A DNA stretch of 64,000 bases from contig NZ_JAKMCS010000005.1 of the NCBI RefSeq assembly GCF_022662195.1, forward strand, positions 62,001 through 126,000, given 5' to 3'. This stretch comes from Aestuariivivens insulae (GTDB lineage Bacteria > Bacteroidota > Bacteroidia > Flavobacteriales > Flavobacteriaceae). Of the stretch, positions 34,107 to 46,630 are shown piece after piece. The notes beneath the pieces are model-generated. The model was not told where the DNA came from, did not search any database, and saw only the letters and a program-made list of their open reading frames with translations. A program made the position numbers and the translations under genes. Numbering within the stretch: the first letter of the stretch is position 1; every line of letters starts with the position of its first letter.

Positions 34107-36188
34107 ATGAAGTATAAAAACATAGTGTTCCTTATTTTTTCGTTGGTAACAAGTTTGGGTTTAAATGCGCAATCGGGAAATAAGGATTATACAGATGCCC
34201 CACTACCCAATACAGGGCCTAATATTATTTTTATTTATGTAGATGATTTGGGTTATGGCGATCTCGGGAATTTTTGGCAAAACCAAAAGGAGGGAGATCG
34301 AAAAATGGTGACGCCCCATTTGGATGCGTTGGCCAATGAAGGCGCTATATTAACGCACCATTACACATCGGCTCCCGTTTGTGCTCCAGCAAGGGCTTCA
34401 TTGTTGGAAGGATTGCATCAAGGACATTCCAGTGTTAGGGACAACCAGTTTGATAAGCCTATTAAAGCGGGCTTAACTATGGCGGAAATGCTTCAGAAAT
34501 CGGGGTACCGTACCTTGCATGTTGGTAAAGCAGGATTGGCAGGTAAACGAGGAGAAACGGAACCGGATCCCAAGACATTGCCTGCACATCCACTAAAACG
34601 AGGGTTCGATCAGTTTTATGGGTATTTGTACCATATACAGGGACATCAGCATTATCCTCAAAACGGAACGACAAATCAAAGGGCTTATTTTACCAATGGG
34701 TATACTAATGTTTTAACGGGTACCGATTTAACATATACTACCGATGTTTATACAGCAAAATCCAAGCAGTGGATAACCTTGCACGAAAACACGCGTCCGG
34801 AACAACCATTCTTTTTGTATTTGGCTTACGATTCACCCCATGCCGCCTTACAGGTGCCAACCCAAGCCTACCCAAAAGGAGGTGGTTTGCATGGCGGATT
34901 GCAATGGACCAGCGAATCTTCTCAAACCCCTTGGGTGAATACGGCTTCGGGAACGAGGGATACCTTCATTCACCCCGATTATGACAACAAAGATTGGAAT
35001 GAAACTGCAAAGCGACATGCCACTATGATTAGAAGAATTGATAATGCAGTGGCAGACCTAATTCAGCTTTTAAAAGATTTAAACATAGATGATAATACAT
35101 TAATCGTATTTTCAACAGATAATGGCCCGCACCATGAAGCAGGGAGCGGCGGACGTTATAAGCAAGACCCCCAATTTTTCCAATCGTATGCCAATATGAA
35201 TGGCACAAAGCGCGATATGTGGGAGGCAGGTATACGAGTGCCTACCATTTGTAGATATCCTGGAGTAATCCCAGAGCAATCTGAAGTGACTTTCCCTTCC
35301 GGGCAATGGGATTGGTTGGCTACTTTTGCGGATGTGGCCCATGTGGCCATTCCACAATATACCGATGGGGTTTCCTTAATGCCTTCATTAACAAAGAATA
35401 ACAAGCATCAAATAGATAAAGGCTATACCTATCATGAATATGGTGTTGGAGGAACCACACAGGCTTATGAGGATTTTGAAACTTCAAAAAGAAACAGGCA
35501 TAGAGGACAAATGCAAGTGATAAGAATGGGAGACTACAAGGGCGTTAGGTATGATGTTAAAGATCATGGTACTACACTATTTGAAATTTATAATGTAGTT
35601 ACCGATGAAAGAGAGCATTTTAATTTAGCAGATGCCATGCCCGAATTGCAACGGAACATGAAGGAAAAGGTGCTTCAGGTTCGAAAAAGTAACCCTACCG
35701 CGGCAAGACCCTATGATTCAGAGTTGATTCCTGGTAAAACCTTAGTGTCGCCTATTAAAGGTTTAAAGAAAAGTATATTTTCGGGAAAACACCAGTGGGT
35801 GCCCAATTTTGAATACCTATCCCCACAATCAACAGCTATTGTTTCTGGGATAGATACAAGTACTAAATTGTCATCAGAATTCGGATTGTTTTATACAGGC
35901 TATATTAAAATACCAGAAGATGGACTGTATACCTTTTATTTAGAATCGGGTTCTAAGAGCCATATCATGCTCCACGATATTCATTTGTTGGATAATGATT
36001 ATATCCATACTACAGAAGAACTATCAGCACAGGTATATTTAAAATCTGGGTTTCATCCCATTCGTATTTCATACCAACAAAACACCATGGGAGAGCCTTC
36101 AATTTCATTAAAATTAGAAGGCCCTAATAGGGATAAAGCACTAATACCAAGTAATATGTTCTTTGTGGAAAAAACAAAGACTGAATAA
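34107..36188 (+). CDS. sulfatase with C-terminal PA14-like domain
   Basis: 693 aa, about 200 aa longer than a plain sulfatase. Signal peptide (ending LGLNAQ), S1 sulfatase core with IIFIYVDDLGYGDLG, active-site CAPAR (Cys92; Ala instead of the usual Ser at the fourth position, still within the C-x-P-x-R core), TLHVGKAGLAGKRG (where WHLG is usual) and VFSTDNGPHHEAG. The last ~140 residues (from STAIVSGIDTSTKLSS; LFYTGYIKIPEDGLYTFYLES... FHPIRISYQQ) have the PA14-type beta-sandwich pattern, a likely carbohydrate-binding accessory. The atypical WHLG region suggests a different substrate from the neighbours. Confidence 0.9.
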   Translation: MKYKNIVFLIFSLVTSLGLNAQSGNKDYTDAPLPNTGPNIIFIYVDDLGYGDLGNFWQNQKEGDRKMVTPHLDALANEGAILTHHYTSAPVCAPARASLLEGLHQGHSSVRDNQFDKPIKAGLTMAEMLQKSGYRTLHVGKAGLAGKRGETEPDPKTLPAHPLKRGFDQFYGYLYHIQGHQHYPQNGTTNQRAYFTNGYTNVLTGTDLTYTTDVYTAKSKQWITLHENTRPEQPFFLYLAYDSPHAALQVPTQAYPKGGGLHGGLQWTSESSQTPWVNTASGTRDTFIHPDYDNKDWNETAKRHATMIRRIDNAVADLIQLLKDLNIDDNTLIVFSTDNGPHHEAGSGGRYKQDPQFFQSYANMNGTKRDMWEAGIRVPTICRYPGVIPEQSEVTFPSGQWDWLATFADVAHVAIPQYTDGVSLMPSLTKNNKHQIDKGYTYHEYGVGGTTQAYEDFETSKRNRHRGQMQVIRMGDYKGVRYDVKDHGTTLFEIYNVVTDEREHFNLADAMPELQRNMKEKVLQVRKSNPTAARPYDSELIPGKTLVSPIKGLKKSIFSGKHQWVPNFEYLSPQSTAIVSGIDTSTKLSSEFGLFYTGYIKIPEDGLYTFYLESGSKSHIMLHDIHLLDNDYIHTTEELSAQVYLKSGFHPIRISYQQNTMGEPSISLKLEGPNRDKALIPSNMFFVEKTKTE

Positions 36189-36199
36189 ATAATGTTGTA

Positions 36200-37645
36200 A
36201 TGATAAAAATTATGGCAAATATATTTAATGGATATGGGAGCAGAATAATAATAGTTTTATATGCTCTAATGGGGATTTTGTCTTGTTCAAAATATGAAGA
36301 GCAAAAGCCTAATATTATATTCATAAATGTTGATGATCTGGGTTGGAAAGATGTAGGGTATATGGGCAGTAATTATTATGAAACCCCAAATATAGATAGG
36401 CTTTCAGCAGAAGGCATGGTCTTTACACAAGGCTACGCTGGGGCATCAAATTGTGCGCCAAGTAGGGCTTGTTTAATGAGCGGTCAAAATACACCAAGGC
36501 ATGGCGTTTATACAGTATCACCTTCGGCAAGGGGGAAATCCCAAACCAGAAAGCTTATTCCAACGCCAAATACCGATACACTTGCAGATAGTATAGTAAC
36601 CATGGCCGAAATGCTAAAAATGGCGGGCTATACCACTGGAACCTTTGGTAAGTGGCATCTTAGTGACAATCCGTTAAACGATGGTTTTGATGTTAATGTA
36701 GGGGGAAACCATAGGGGGAACCCAGGTAGAAATGGTTATGAGGCCCCGTATAATAAGCTACCGAATTTAGAATTGGCTCCCGAAGGAGAAAATTTAACGG
36801 ATAGATTAACAACAGAAGCGATAAAGTTTATAGAAGCTAATAAAGCAAATCCTTTCTTTTTATACTTACCCTATTATGCAGTTCATTCGCCTTTAATGGG
36901 TAAAAAGGAACTCATTAAAAAATATAAGAAAAAAGGAGGGAACAACGGGCAGGATAATCCTGTTTTTGCCGCTATGGTAGAAAATGTAGATGCTAATATA
37001 GGAAGGCTGCTTAAGGTTTTAGATGATTTAAATTTAAGCGAAAATACATTATTGGTATTTACTTCTGATAATGGTGGTATAAGAGCAACTTCAAATCAAG
37101 CTCCGCTTAGGGCAGGCAAGGGATCGTATTATGAAGGCGGAACTAGAGTGCCATATATAGTGCGCTGGCCTGCGATAATAAAAGGAGGCACAAAAAATGA
37201 AACCCCTATTGTTAATATGGACTTTTTCCCAACATTTATGGAAATGGCCCAGGTTAGCTTGCCTGAAAAAGTGTTGGATGGAGCGAGTATTTTGCCTCTG
37301 TTAAAAGGAGCGTCAATAAAGGAAAGACCGTTGTTTTGGCACTTTCCAATATATTTGCAAGCCTATGACCCCAATGAAGATGATGGAAGGGATCCATTGT
37401 TTAGAACAAGGCCAGGATCTACAATAGTATTCAATAATTGGAAATTGCACCACTATTTTGAAGACGATGCCATCGAGCTCTACAATTTAGAAACCGACTT
37501 AGGGGAAAGACATAATTTAGCAGAGTCTAACCCACAAAAGGCTAAGGAATTATTTGAGATGTTGAATAATTGGAGAAGGAAAATAAAAGCGCCAATACCC
37601 AAAGAACTTAATCCAGATTATGACCCAAATTTTAAAAAGAATTAA
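36200..37645 (+). CDS. sulfatase (formylglycine type), lipoprotein
   Basis: 481 aa. Lipobox ILSC near residue 29 after a somewhat long signal; start codons at 36200 and 36212 are both possible. Sulfatase core: NIIFINVDDLGWKDVG, active-site CAPSR with Cys85 (SNCAPSRACLMSGQ), GTFGKWHLSDN and VFTSDNGGIRAT. The segment DGFDVNVGGNHRGNPGRNGYEAPYN distinguishes it from the other three enzymes here. It starts 11 bp after the previous sulfatase. Confidence 0.93.
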   Translation: MIKIMANIFNGYGSRIIIVLYALMGILSCSKYEEQKPNIIFINVDDLGWKDVGYMGSNYYETPNIDRLSAEGMVFTQGYAGASNCAPSRACLMSGQNTPRHGVYTVSPSARGKSQTRKLIPTPNTDTLADSIVTMAEMLKMAGYTTGTFGKWHLSDNPLNDGFDVNVGGNHRGNPGRNGYEAPYNKLPNLELAPEGENLTDRLTTEAIKFIEANKANPFFLYLPYYAVHSPLMGKKELIKKYKKKGGNNGQDNPVFAAMVENVDANIGRLLKVLDDLNLSENTLLVFTSDNGGIRATSNQAPLRAGKGSYYEGGTRVPYIVRWPAIIKGGTKNETPIVNMDFFPTFMEMAQVSLPEKVLDGASILPLLKGASIKERPLFWHFPIYLQAYDPNEDDGRDPLFRTRPGSTIVFNNWKLHHYFEDDAIELYNLETDLGERHNLAESNPQKAKELFEMLNNWRRKIKAPIPKELNPDYDPNFKKN

Positions 37646-37670
37646 TAAACACTCTATAACAAGCACTAAT

Positions 37671-39176
37671 ATGAAGAAAGCAATGATTTTGACGATAAGT
37701 ATATTGAGCTTATGGTCTTGCCAACAAAAAGAAGAGAAACAAGAACAACCAAACATCATCGTTATTTATGCAGACGATTTAGGGTATGGTGATGTGAGTA
37801 GTTACGGTTCTACGGAACTAATTACACCTAATATTGATCGAATTGCTAACGAAGGCATCCGTTTTACAAATGGTTATGCGACATCACCCACATGTACCCC
37901 TAGCCGTTTTGCGTTGCTTTCGGGCATTTATCCATTCAGAAAAAACAAAGCCCATGTTTTACCGGGGAATGCTCCATTGTTATTCGATTTAGGAAAACAA
38001 ACCTTACCTTCCATGTTGCATGATGCAGGGTATTTTACAGGAGTAGTAGGCAAGTGGCATTTAGGACTTGGAGGAGCCAATATGGACTGGAACAAAGATG
38101 TGTCTCCAGGGCCAAACGAAATTGGATTCGACTATTCTTATATCATGGCATCAACCAACGATAGAGTGCCTTCGGTATATGTTCAAAATCATAAAGTCGT
38201 GGGGTTAGATCCTGCTAACGATCCTATTCAGGTAAGTTACAGAGAAAATTTTGAAGGCGAACCTACAGGTAAAGAACATCCCGAAATGCTTAAAATGCAC
38301 CCAAGCCACGGCCACGATATGAGCATTCACAATGGCATTTCAAGAATTGGTTATATGAAAGGCGGTAAATCGGCTTTATTTATAGATGAAAATATGAACG
38401 ATGATTTTCTAAAAGAATCCATAAAATTTGTAAATGACCATAAAAGTGAGCCTTTCTTTTTGTTTTATGCCTTACATCAACCACATGTCCCAAGAGTACC
38501 TCACCCACGTTTTGCAGGTAAATCTGGCTTAGGGCCCAGAGGCGATGTAATTTTGGAAGCCGATTGGTCTGTTGGACAGTTGTTCGACGAATTGGATAAA
38601 CTGGATTTAGCAGATAATACCATTGTTATTTTTTCAAGTGATAATGGTCCTGTATTGGATGATGGTTATCACGACGATGCGGTTACTAAAATAGGAAAAC
38701 ATACGCCAAGAGGAGGACTAAGAGGCGGGAAATACAGTTTGTTCGATGCAGGAACCCGAGTACCATTTATGGTAAGATGGCCTAAGAAAGTAAAGCCAGC
38801 AGTGTCTGATGCTTTAGTATGCCAAATAGATTTTACAGCATCCTTAGCGGCATTGGTGGGGCAAACAAATACAACTCCAGACAGTGAAAATATTTTGGAT
38901 GCCCTAACAGGAAAATCAGATGTGGGTAGAGAAAGCCTTATACTGGGACAAAGCAATATCACGGCGTATAGAAAAGGGGATTTTGTGCTTATACCACCCC
39001 ATAAAGGATCTAAAATGACCAATAAATGGGTTAATATAGAGACTGGAAGGGATACGCTTGTTCAATTATATAACTTGAAGAAAGACAAGGGACAGCAACA
39101 TAATTTAGCTGAAGCACACCCAGAAATGGTTGAAAGCTTAATGCAGGAAATAAAGCAAATACAATCAAAGAAATAG
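37671..39176 (+). CDS. sulfatase (arylsulfatase A-like), lipoprotein
   Basis: 501 aa from the ATG at 37671, which gives a clean lipoprotein signal with lipobox LWSC; an upstream in-frame ATG at 37620 overlaps the previous gene and adds non-signal residues. Core motifs: NIIVIYADDLGYGDVS, active-site CTPSR with Cys75 (SPTCTPSRFALLSGI), GVVGKWHLGLG and IFSSDNGPVLDDG. It has a long insertion before the second metal motif containing HGHDMSIHNGISRIGYMKGG. Twenty-five bases separate it from the preceding sulfatase gene. Confidence 0.94.
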   Translation: MKKAMILTISILSLWSCQQKEEKQEQPNIIVIYADDLGYGDVSSYGSTELITPNIDRIANEGIRFTNGYATSPTCTPSRFALLSGIYPFRKNKAHVLPGNAPLLFDLGKQTLPSMLHDAGYFTGVVGKWHLGLGGANMDWNKDVSPGPNEIGFDYSYIMASTNDRVPSVYVQNHKVVGLDPANDPIQVSYRENFEGEPTGKEHPEMLKMHPSHGHDMSIHNGISRIGYMKGGKSALFIDENMNDDFLKESIKFVNDHKSEPFFLFYALHQPHVPRVPHPRFAGKSGLGPRGDVILEADWSVGQLFDELDKLDLADNTIVIFSSDNGPVLDDGYHDDAVTKIGKHTPRGGLRGGKYSLFDAGTRVPFMVRWPKKVKPAVSDALVCQIDFTASLAALVGQTNTTPDSENILDALTGKSDVGRESLILGQSNITAYRKGDFVLIPPHKGSKMTNKWVNIETGRDTLVQLYNLKKDKGQQHNLAEAHPEMVESLMQEIKQIQSKK

Positions 39177-39281
39177 TTTAATATAAATGCTAAACAATTG
39201 TTTAAAGTATAATATATTTGGCAATGAAATTTTTAAAGCTTCTCTGTTTTTGGGGCTTAAAGGTTAAACTTAATAAAATAA

Positions 39282-42431
<3,150 letters not shown>

Positions 42432-42492
42432 GCTATCGATGCCTTTAATAACAGTAATTTAAATAGTCAATTATTTTTATAAAAATTAGTAG

Positions 42493-45400
42493 ATGAAAAG
42501 TACAATTAATGCAATTATTTGCCTACTGATAAGTAGTTATGGGTTTGCACAGAACAATCCAGAAAGTATTTATCATTATATTGAAAATGAAACTGTTATT
42601 TCGGAAAACAAAGAAGATGCACATGCCTCTTTCACATCTTTTGCTTCCGAAGAAAACAGAAAAAATAACAGCCCTAAATACAGGCTAGATTTAAACGGTG
42701 TTTGGAAATTTAAATGGGTGCGGTCACCAAAAGATAGACCTACCGATTTTATGCAGCCACAAACAGATGTTAGTGCTTGGGACGATATAAAGGTACCTTC
42801 CAATTGGGAGGTTGAAGGCTATGGTGTACCAATCTATGTAAACCATCAATATGAGTTTGCAGATTATAAAGCACCGGTTGCCAGCGATATCGAGTTTGAG
42901 GATCGAATTTATCCAAAATATCCAGGGAAAGTACCACACGAATATAATCCGGTTGGTTCCTATCGCAGGGATTTTACCATATCCCAAGATTGGGATGGTA
43001 AGGAATTGTTCCTGCATATTGGAGCCATGAAGTCTGGTGGTTTTGTTTGGATTAACGGCAAGTATGTTGGGTATTCACAAGGCAGTAAGTTGCCGGCCGA
43101 ATTTAATATTACCAAATACGCAAAACCAGGAAAGAATACAGTGGCCCTTCAAATTTTTAGATGGACCGACGGGAGCTTTTTAGAGTGTCAGGATTTTTGG
43201 AGAATTAGTGGTATTGAACGCGATGTATTTGTTTATGCACAGCCTAAAATTAGAATTCAGGATTTTGAAGTGGTTTCAACTTTAGAGAAAGGTTATGAAA
43301 ATGGTGTGTTTGGGTTGGATGTCGTTTTGAAGAATCATTTAACTAAAAATCAGAATATTGAAGTCTCATACAACATATTGGATGGGCAAAATGTTGTTCA
43401 GCAAGGCAGTCAAAATAGCTCAGTCGCAAAGAATGCGTCAGGTACGGTTTCATTTGAAGCCACTATAAATGGAGTAAAAACCTGGAGTGCAGAACATCCT
43501 AACCTTTATACCTTAATCATTGAAGTAAAGGATAAAAAAGGTAAACTGATAGAAACAACATCTACCCAAATAGGGTTTAGAAGTGTGGAGATTAAAAACG
43601 GATTGCTTTTGGTAAACGGACAGCGCATTACCTTAAAAGGGGTGAATACCCAAGAAGCAGATCCCGAAACAGGGCATGTGATGTCTGAAGAAATGATTTT
43701 AAAAGACATTCGTTTATGGAAAGAAAACAATATCAATGCCGTACGTTTAAGTCATTATCCTCGAGGAAGACGATTTTATGAGTTATGCGATAAGCATGGT
43801 ATTTATGTTGTGGATGAAGCCAATATAGAATCACATGGTATGTATTATGGAGACCATTCTTTGGCTAAAAAGGAAAATTGGGAAGAATCGCATGTAGACC
43901 GAATGACGCGTATGGTAGAGCGTGATAAAAACCATCCATCGGTTATTATCTGGTCTATGGGTAACGAAGCCGGTAACGGGGTTAATTTTTATGCGGGCTA
44001 TAAAGCCATTAAAGCAGAAGATAAAACCAAGCGACCAGTTCAGTACGAACGTCCCTATAAAGACTACGACGGAAGCTTGTACGATATGGATTGGAATACC
44101 GATATAATCGTACCACAATATCCATCGCCTGCTAGATTTGAAGCTATTGGAAAGAGTAAAACCGATAGGCCGTTTATCCCTAGTGAGTATGCCCATGCCA
44201 TGGGAAATAGTACAGGGAATTTCCAAGATTATTGGGATGTTATCGAGCAATACGATAATTTACAAGGAGGATTTATCTGGGATTGGGTAGACCAATCCAT
44301 TTGGAAAACTAATCAAATTGGAGAACGGTATTATGCTTACGGAGGTGATTATGGCGAAAATATGCCTTCCGATAATACCTTTTTAAATAACGGTATTGTA
44401 TTTCCAGACAGAACACCACAACCCGGGTTATATGAAGTTAAAAAAGCCCATGAGTTTATCAATTTCAAACCCAAAGGGATTAACAGGCATAACGAGTACC
44501 GTATTTTGGTTGAAAACCTATACGACTTTACCAACTTAAACCAGTTCGACATTACAGCTTATATTAAAGCAGATGGGAAATTATTAAAGACAATACCTAT
44601 AGAAACCATTAATGTAGAAACCCACACCGGAAAATTGGTTAGAGTAGCTTTAAGTGATGTGGACTACCAGCCCAATACCGAATACTTTTTAGAGATAGAA
44701 GCGCAAACCAAACAAGATTGGGGGCTTTTGCCTAAGGGGTTTCAAGTGGCTCATGAACAGATTAGGTTAGATCGCATTTATAAAAGCCAACCTATTGAAA
44801 CGGATTCTGGAACAGCCCTAAAAGTTGAAGAAGATAAAAATGGTGTGAAAATCTATAATGCTATCTGTAATTTAGAGTTTAGCATAGCCGAAGGGCGTTT
44901 AACCTCGTATAACTATAAAGGGTCAGAATTATTATTGGATGGCAAAGGGCCAAAGCCCAATTTTTGGAGAGCGGTGACCGACAATGATGCGGGGAATAAA
45001 ATGTACAAAAACAATATTGAATGGAAGAAAGCATCGTTGTTTTCTAAAGTAACAGACATTAAAACCGAGCAAGTTGTCAACAATATTGTAGAGTTGAAAG
45101 TCACTTACCAGTTGCCTGGAGTAGATACCCAATGCTTTAGTACATACCGTGTACATGGCACTGGAGTAGTTGAGGTAGAGAATACTTTGGATATAACCTC
45201 TTATAGAGCAGACGCACCAAGAATAGGTATGCGTATGCAGTTGCCAAAAGCATATAATAATATGGTGTATTTTGGTAGAGGACCTTGGGAAAATTATATC
45301 GATAGAAAAGCCTCTGCTTTTATCGATGTATACCAATCTCAAGTAAAAGACCAGTATGTGCCTTATATCCGTCCGCAAGAGAATGGCTATAAAACAGATG

Positions 45401-45816
45401 TGCGTTGGGTAGCGCTTTCAAATGAAAATAAAAATGGATTGTTGGTGGTGGCCAACTCACTGGAGCAAGGGCTTGGAATAAGTGCTTTACATATGCCTAT
45501 GGAGGATTTCGATATGGCATCCGATTTAAATTATGGGAATGCGGCAACCAAAGATGAGGCCTATAGAATTGATGGTATTCCAGAGTTTAACAACAGCAAG
45601 CATACTATAGACATTAAAGAACGCAATTTGGTGGAGTTGAACATCGATTTAGGACAGCGTGGCGTAGGTGGTGATGATAGTTGGGGCGCTAGACCACAAA
45701 AGGAATATCAGATGTTAGGAAATAAAAAGCATACTTATGGTTTTACATTAGTACCTTTTGAAAATGGAGATACAAATATGTTTTTAAAACAGTCTAAAAC
45801 ATTTAAGAAGAACTAA
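42493..45816 (+). CDS. GH2 beta-galactosidase-type glycoside hydrolase, exported
   Basis: 1107 aa second LacZ-like GH2 enzyme, related to but clearly diverged from its upstream neighbour. Cleavable signal peptide (ending SSYGFAQ) without lipobox, so periplasmic or secreted rather than lipid-anchored. Same domain order, with acid/base Glu492 (SMGNEAGNG) and nucleophile Glu565 ([10 protein letters not shown]), and C-terminal YFGRGPWENYIDRK... [16 protein letters not shown]. Differing localisation and loops suggest action on a different linkage or sulfation state. Last gene of the enzyme operon; a strong terminator follows. Confidence 0.94.
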   Translation: MKSTINAIICLLISSYGFAQNNPESIYHYIENETVISENKEDAHASFTSFASEENRKNNSPKYRLDLNGVWKFKWVRSPKDRPTDFMQPQTDVSAWDDIKVPSNWEVEGYGVPIYVNHQYEFADYKAPVASDIEFEDRIYPKYPGKVPHEYNPVGSYRRDFTISQDWDGKELFLHIGAMKSGGFVWINGKYVGYSQGSKLPAEFNITKYAKPGKNTVALQIFRWTDGSFLECQDFWRISGIERDVFVYAQPKIRIQDFEVVSTLEKGYENGVFGLDVVLKNHLTKNQNIEVSYNILDGQNVVQQGSQNSSVAKNASGTVSFEATINGVKTWSAEHPNLYTLIIEVKDKKGKLIETTSTQIGFRSVEIKNGLLLVNGQRITLKGVNTQEADPETGHVMSEEMILKDIRLWKENNINAVRLSHYPRGRRFYELCDKHGIYVVDEANIESHGMYYGDHSLAKKENWEESHVDRMTRMVERDKNHPSVIIWSMGNEAGNGVNFYAGYKAIKAEDKTKRPVQYERPYKDYDGSLYDMDWNTDIIVPQYPSPARFEAIGKSKTDRPFIPSEYAHAMGNSTGNFQDYWDVIEQYDNLQGGFIWDWVDQSIWKTNQIGERYYAYGGDYGENMPSDNTFLNNGIVFPDRTPQPGLYEVKKAHEFINFKPKGINRHNEYRILVENLYDFTNLNQFDITAYIKADGKLLKTIPIETINVETHTGKLVRVALSDVDYQPNTEYFLEIEAQTKQDWGLLPKGFQVAHEQIRLDRIYKSQPIETDSGTALKVEEDKNGVKIYNAICNLEFSIAEGRLTSYNYKGSELLLDGKGPKPNFWRAVTDNDAGNKMYKNNIEWKKASLFSKVTDIKTEQVVNNIVELKVTYQLPGVDTQCFSTYRVHGTGVVEVENTLDITSYRADAPRIGMRMQLPKAYNNMVYFGRGPWENYIDRKASAFIDVYQSQVKDQYVPYIRPQENGYKTDVRWVALSNENKNGLLVVANSLEQGLGISALHMPMEDFDMASDLNYGNAATKDEAYRIDGIPEFNNSKHTIDIKERNLVELNIDLGQRGVGGDDSWGARPQKEYQMLGNKKHTYGFTLVPFENGDTNMFLKQSKTFKKN

Positions 45817-45844
45817 ATGTAAATAGTGTAAAGAAATAGATTAA

Positions 45845-45884
45845 AACAAAAACAGCCCAGGCATTCGTCTGGGCTGTTTTTGTT
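45845..45884 (+). terminator. rho-independent terminator closing the PUL
   Basis: ACAAAAACAGCCCAG, an 8-nt loop and CTGGGCTGTTTTTGT form a perfect stem with T-run, ~30 bp after the second GH2 gene. Confidence 0.93.
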
Positions 45885-46022
45885 TTGTCTTATGTAATGC
45901 ATTGGTTATGAGTGCTTTTGTTTGTTTTATTTGTTCAATACAAACAATTTTTTTGTAGATGACAAAAATCATATTTTAATATTGGTTTATGATAGAACTT
46001 TGCTTAAACAAAAAGCAATGTT

Positions 46023-46601
46023 ATGAGACCTTTAATTAAAAAAAGCACAATAATTAGTTTTCTAAGTGCCGTTTTGTTCTCCAGTTTATGCTTTAGTCAG
46101 GCGTTTAAAATAGACACAGGGAAATCTTCATTGACCGTTTATGGAACGTCTAGTTTACACGATTGGCATATTGTTACCCAAAGCTTTAATGGTGCGTTGT
46201 CTTTTACCAATTTAGAAGGGTGTGAAATAGAGCAATTGCAAGTAGAGATCCCTGTTGAAACTCTAAAAAGCGGAAAGAAATCGATGGACAAAAACACTTA
46301 CAAGGCTTTAAATACCAATACATATCCAAAGGTAAGTTTTAAGTTAACCAAAGTAGATGAAGTGAAGTCTTTAGGCGGTAATAAATATGAAGTAAAAGCT
46401 TATGGAGACCTTACCATTGCTGGAACCAAAAAAAATATCCCATTAAAACTTGAAGTACAAATAAATGGAAGTACGGTTAAGCTTGTAGGAGAGAAAGACA
46501 TTAAGATGACCGATTTTAATGTAGATCCACCAACAGCATTATTTGGAACAATTACCACAGGGGATGCATTAACGATAAAATTCGAATCAATTTTTAAATA
46601 A
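46023..46601 (+). CDS. YceI family protein (first of two)
   Basis: 192 aa with a signal peptide (ending SLCFSQ). YceI lipocalin-like barrel: FKIDTGKSSLTVYGTSSLHDW start, VPVETLKSGKKSMDKNTYKALNT-type middle (here IPVETLKSG), YPKVSFKLTK, GDLTIAGTKKNIPLKLEVQ and closing MTDFNVDPPTALFGTITTGDAL. YceI proteins bind isoprenoid-like lipids in the periplasm; no ligand is implied here. It is 29 bp upstream of an outer-membrane barrel gene, with another YceI gene beyond. Confidence 0.92.
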   Translation: MRPLIKKSTIISFLSAVLFSSLCFSQAFKIDTGKSSLTVYGTSSLHDWHIVTQSFNGALSFTNLEGCEIEQLQVEIPVETLKSGKKSMDKNTYKALNTNTYPKVSFKLTKVDEVKSLGGNKYEVKAYGDLTIAGTKKNIPLKLEVQINGSTVKLVGEKDIKMTDFNVDPPTALFGTITTGDALTIKFESIFK

Positions 46602-46630
46602 ACCAATACTAATAATTAAATTTTTAAATC

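Noticed and set aside
37620-37670. upstream start of the fourth sulfatase
   Set aside because: It overlaps the previous gene and would bury the lipoprotein signal that begins cleanly at 37671.
43831-44250. 139-codon antisense frame inside the second GH2 gene
   Set aside because: It covers the GH2 catalytic barrel, which is intact on the plus strand.
44932-45378. 148-codon antisense frame inside the second GH2 gene
   Set aside because: Shadow of the conserved C-terminal GH2 domain.
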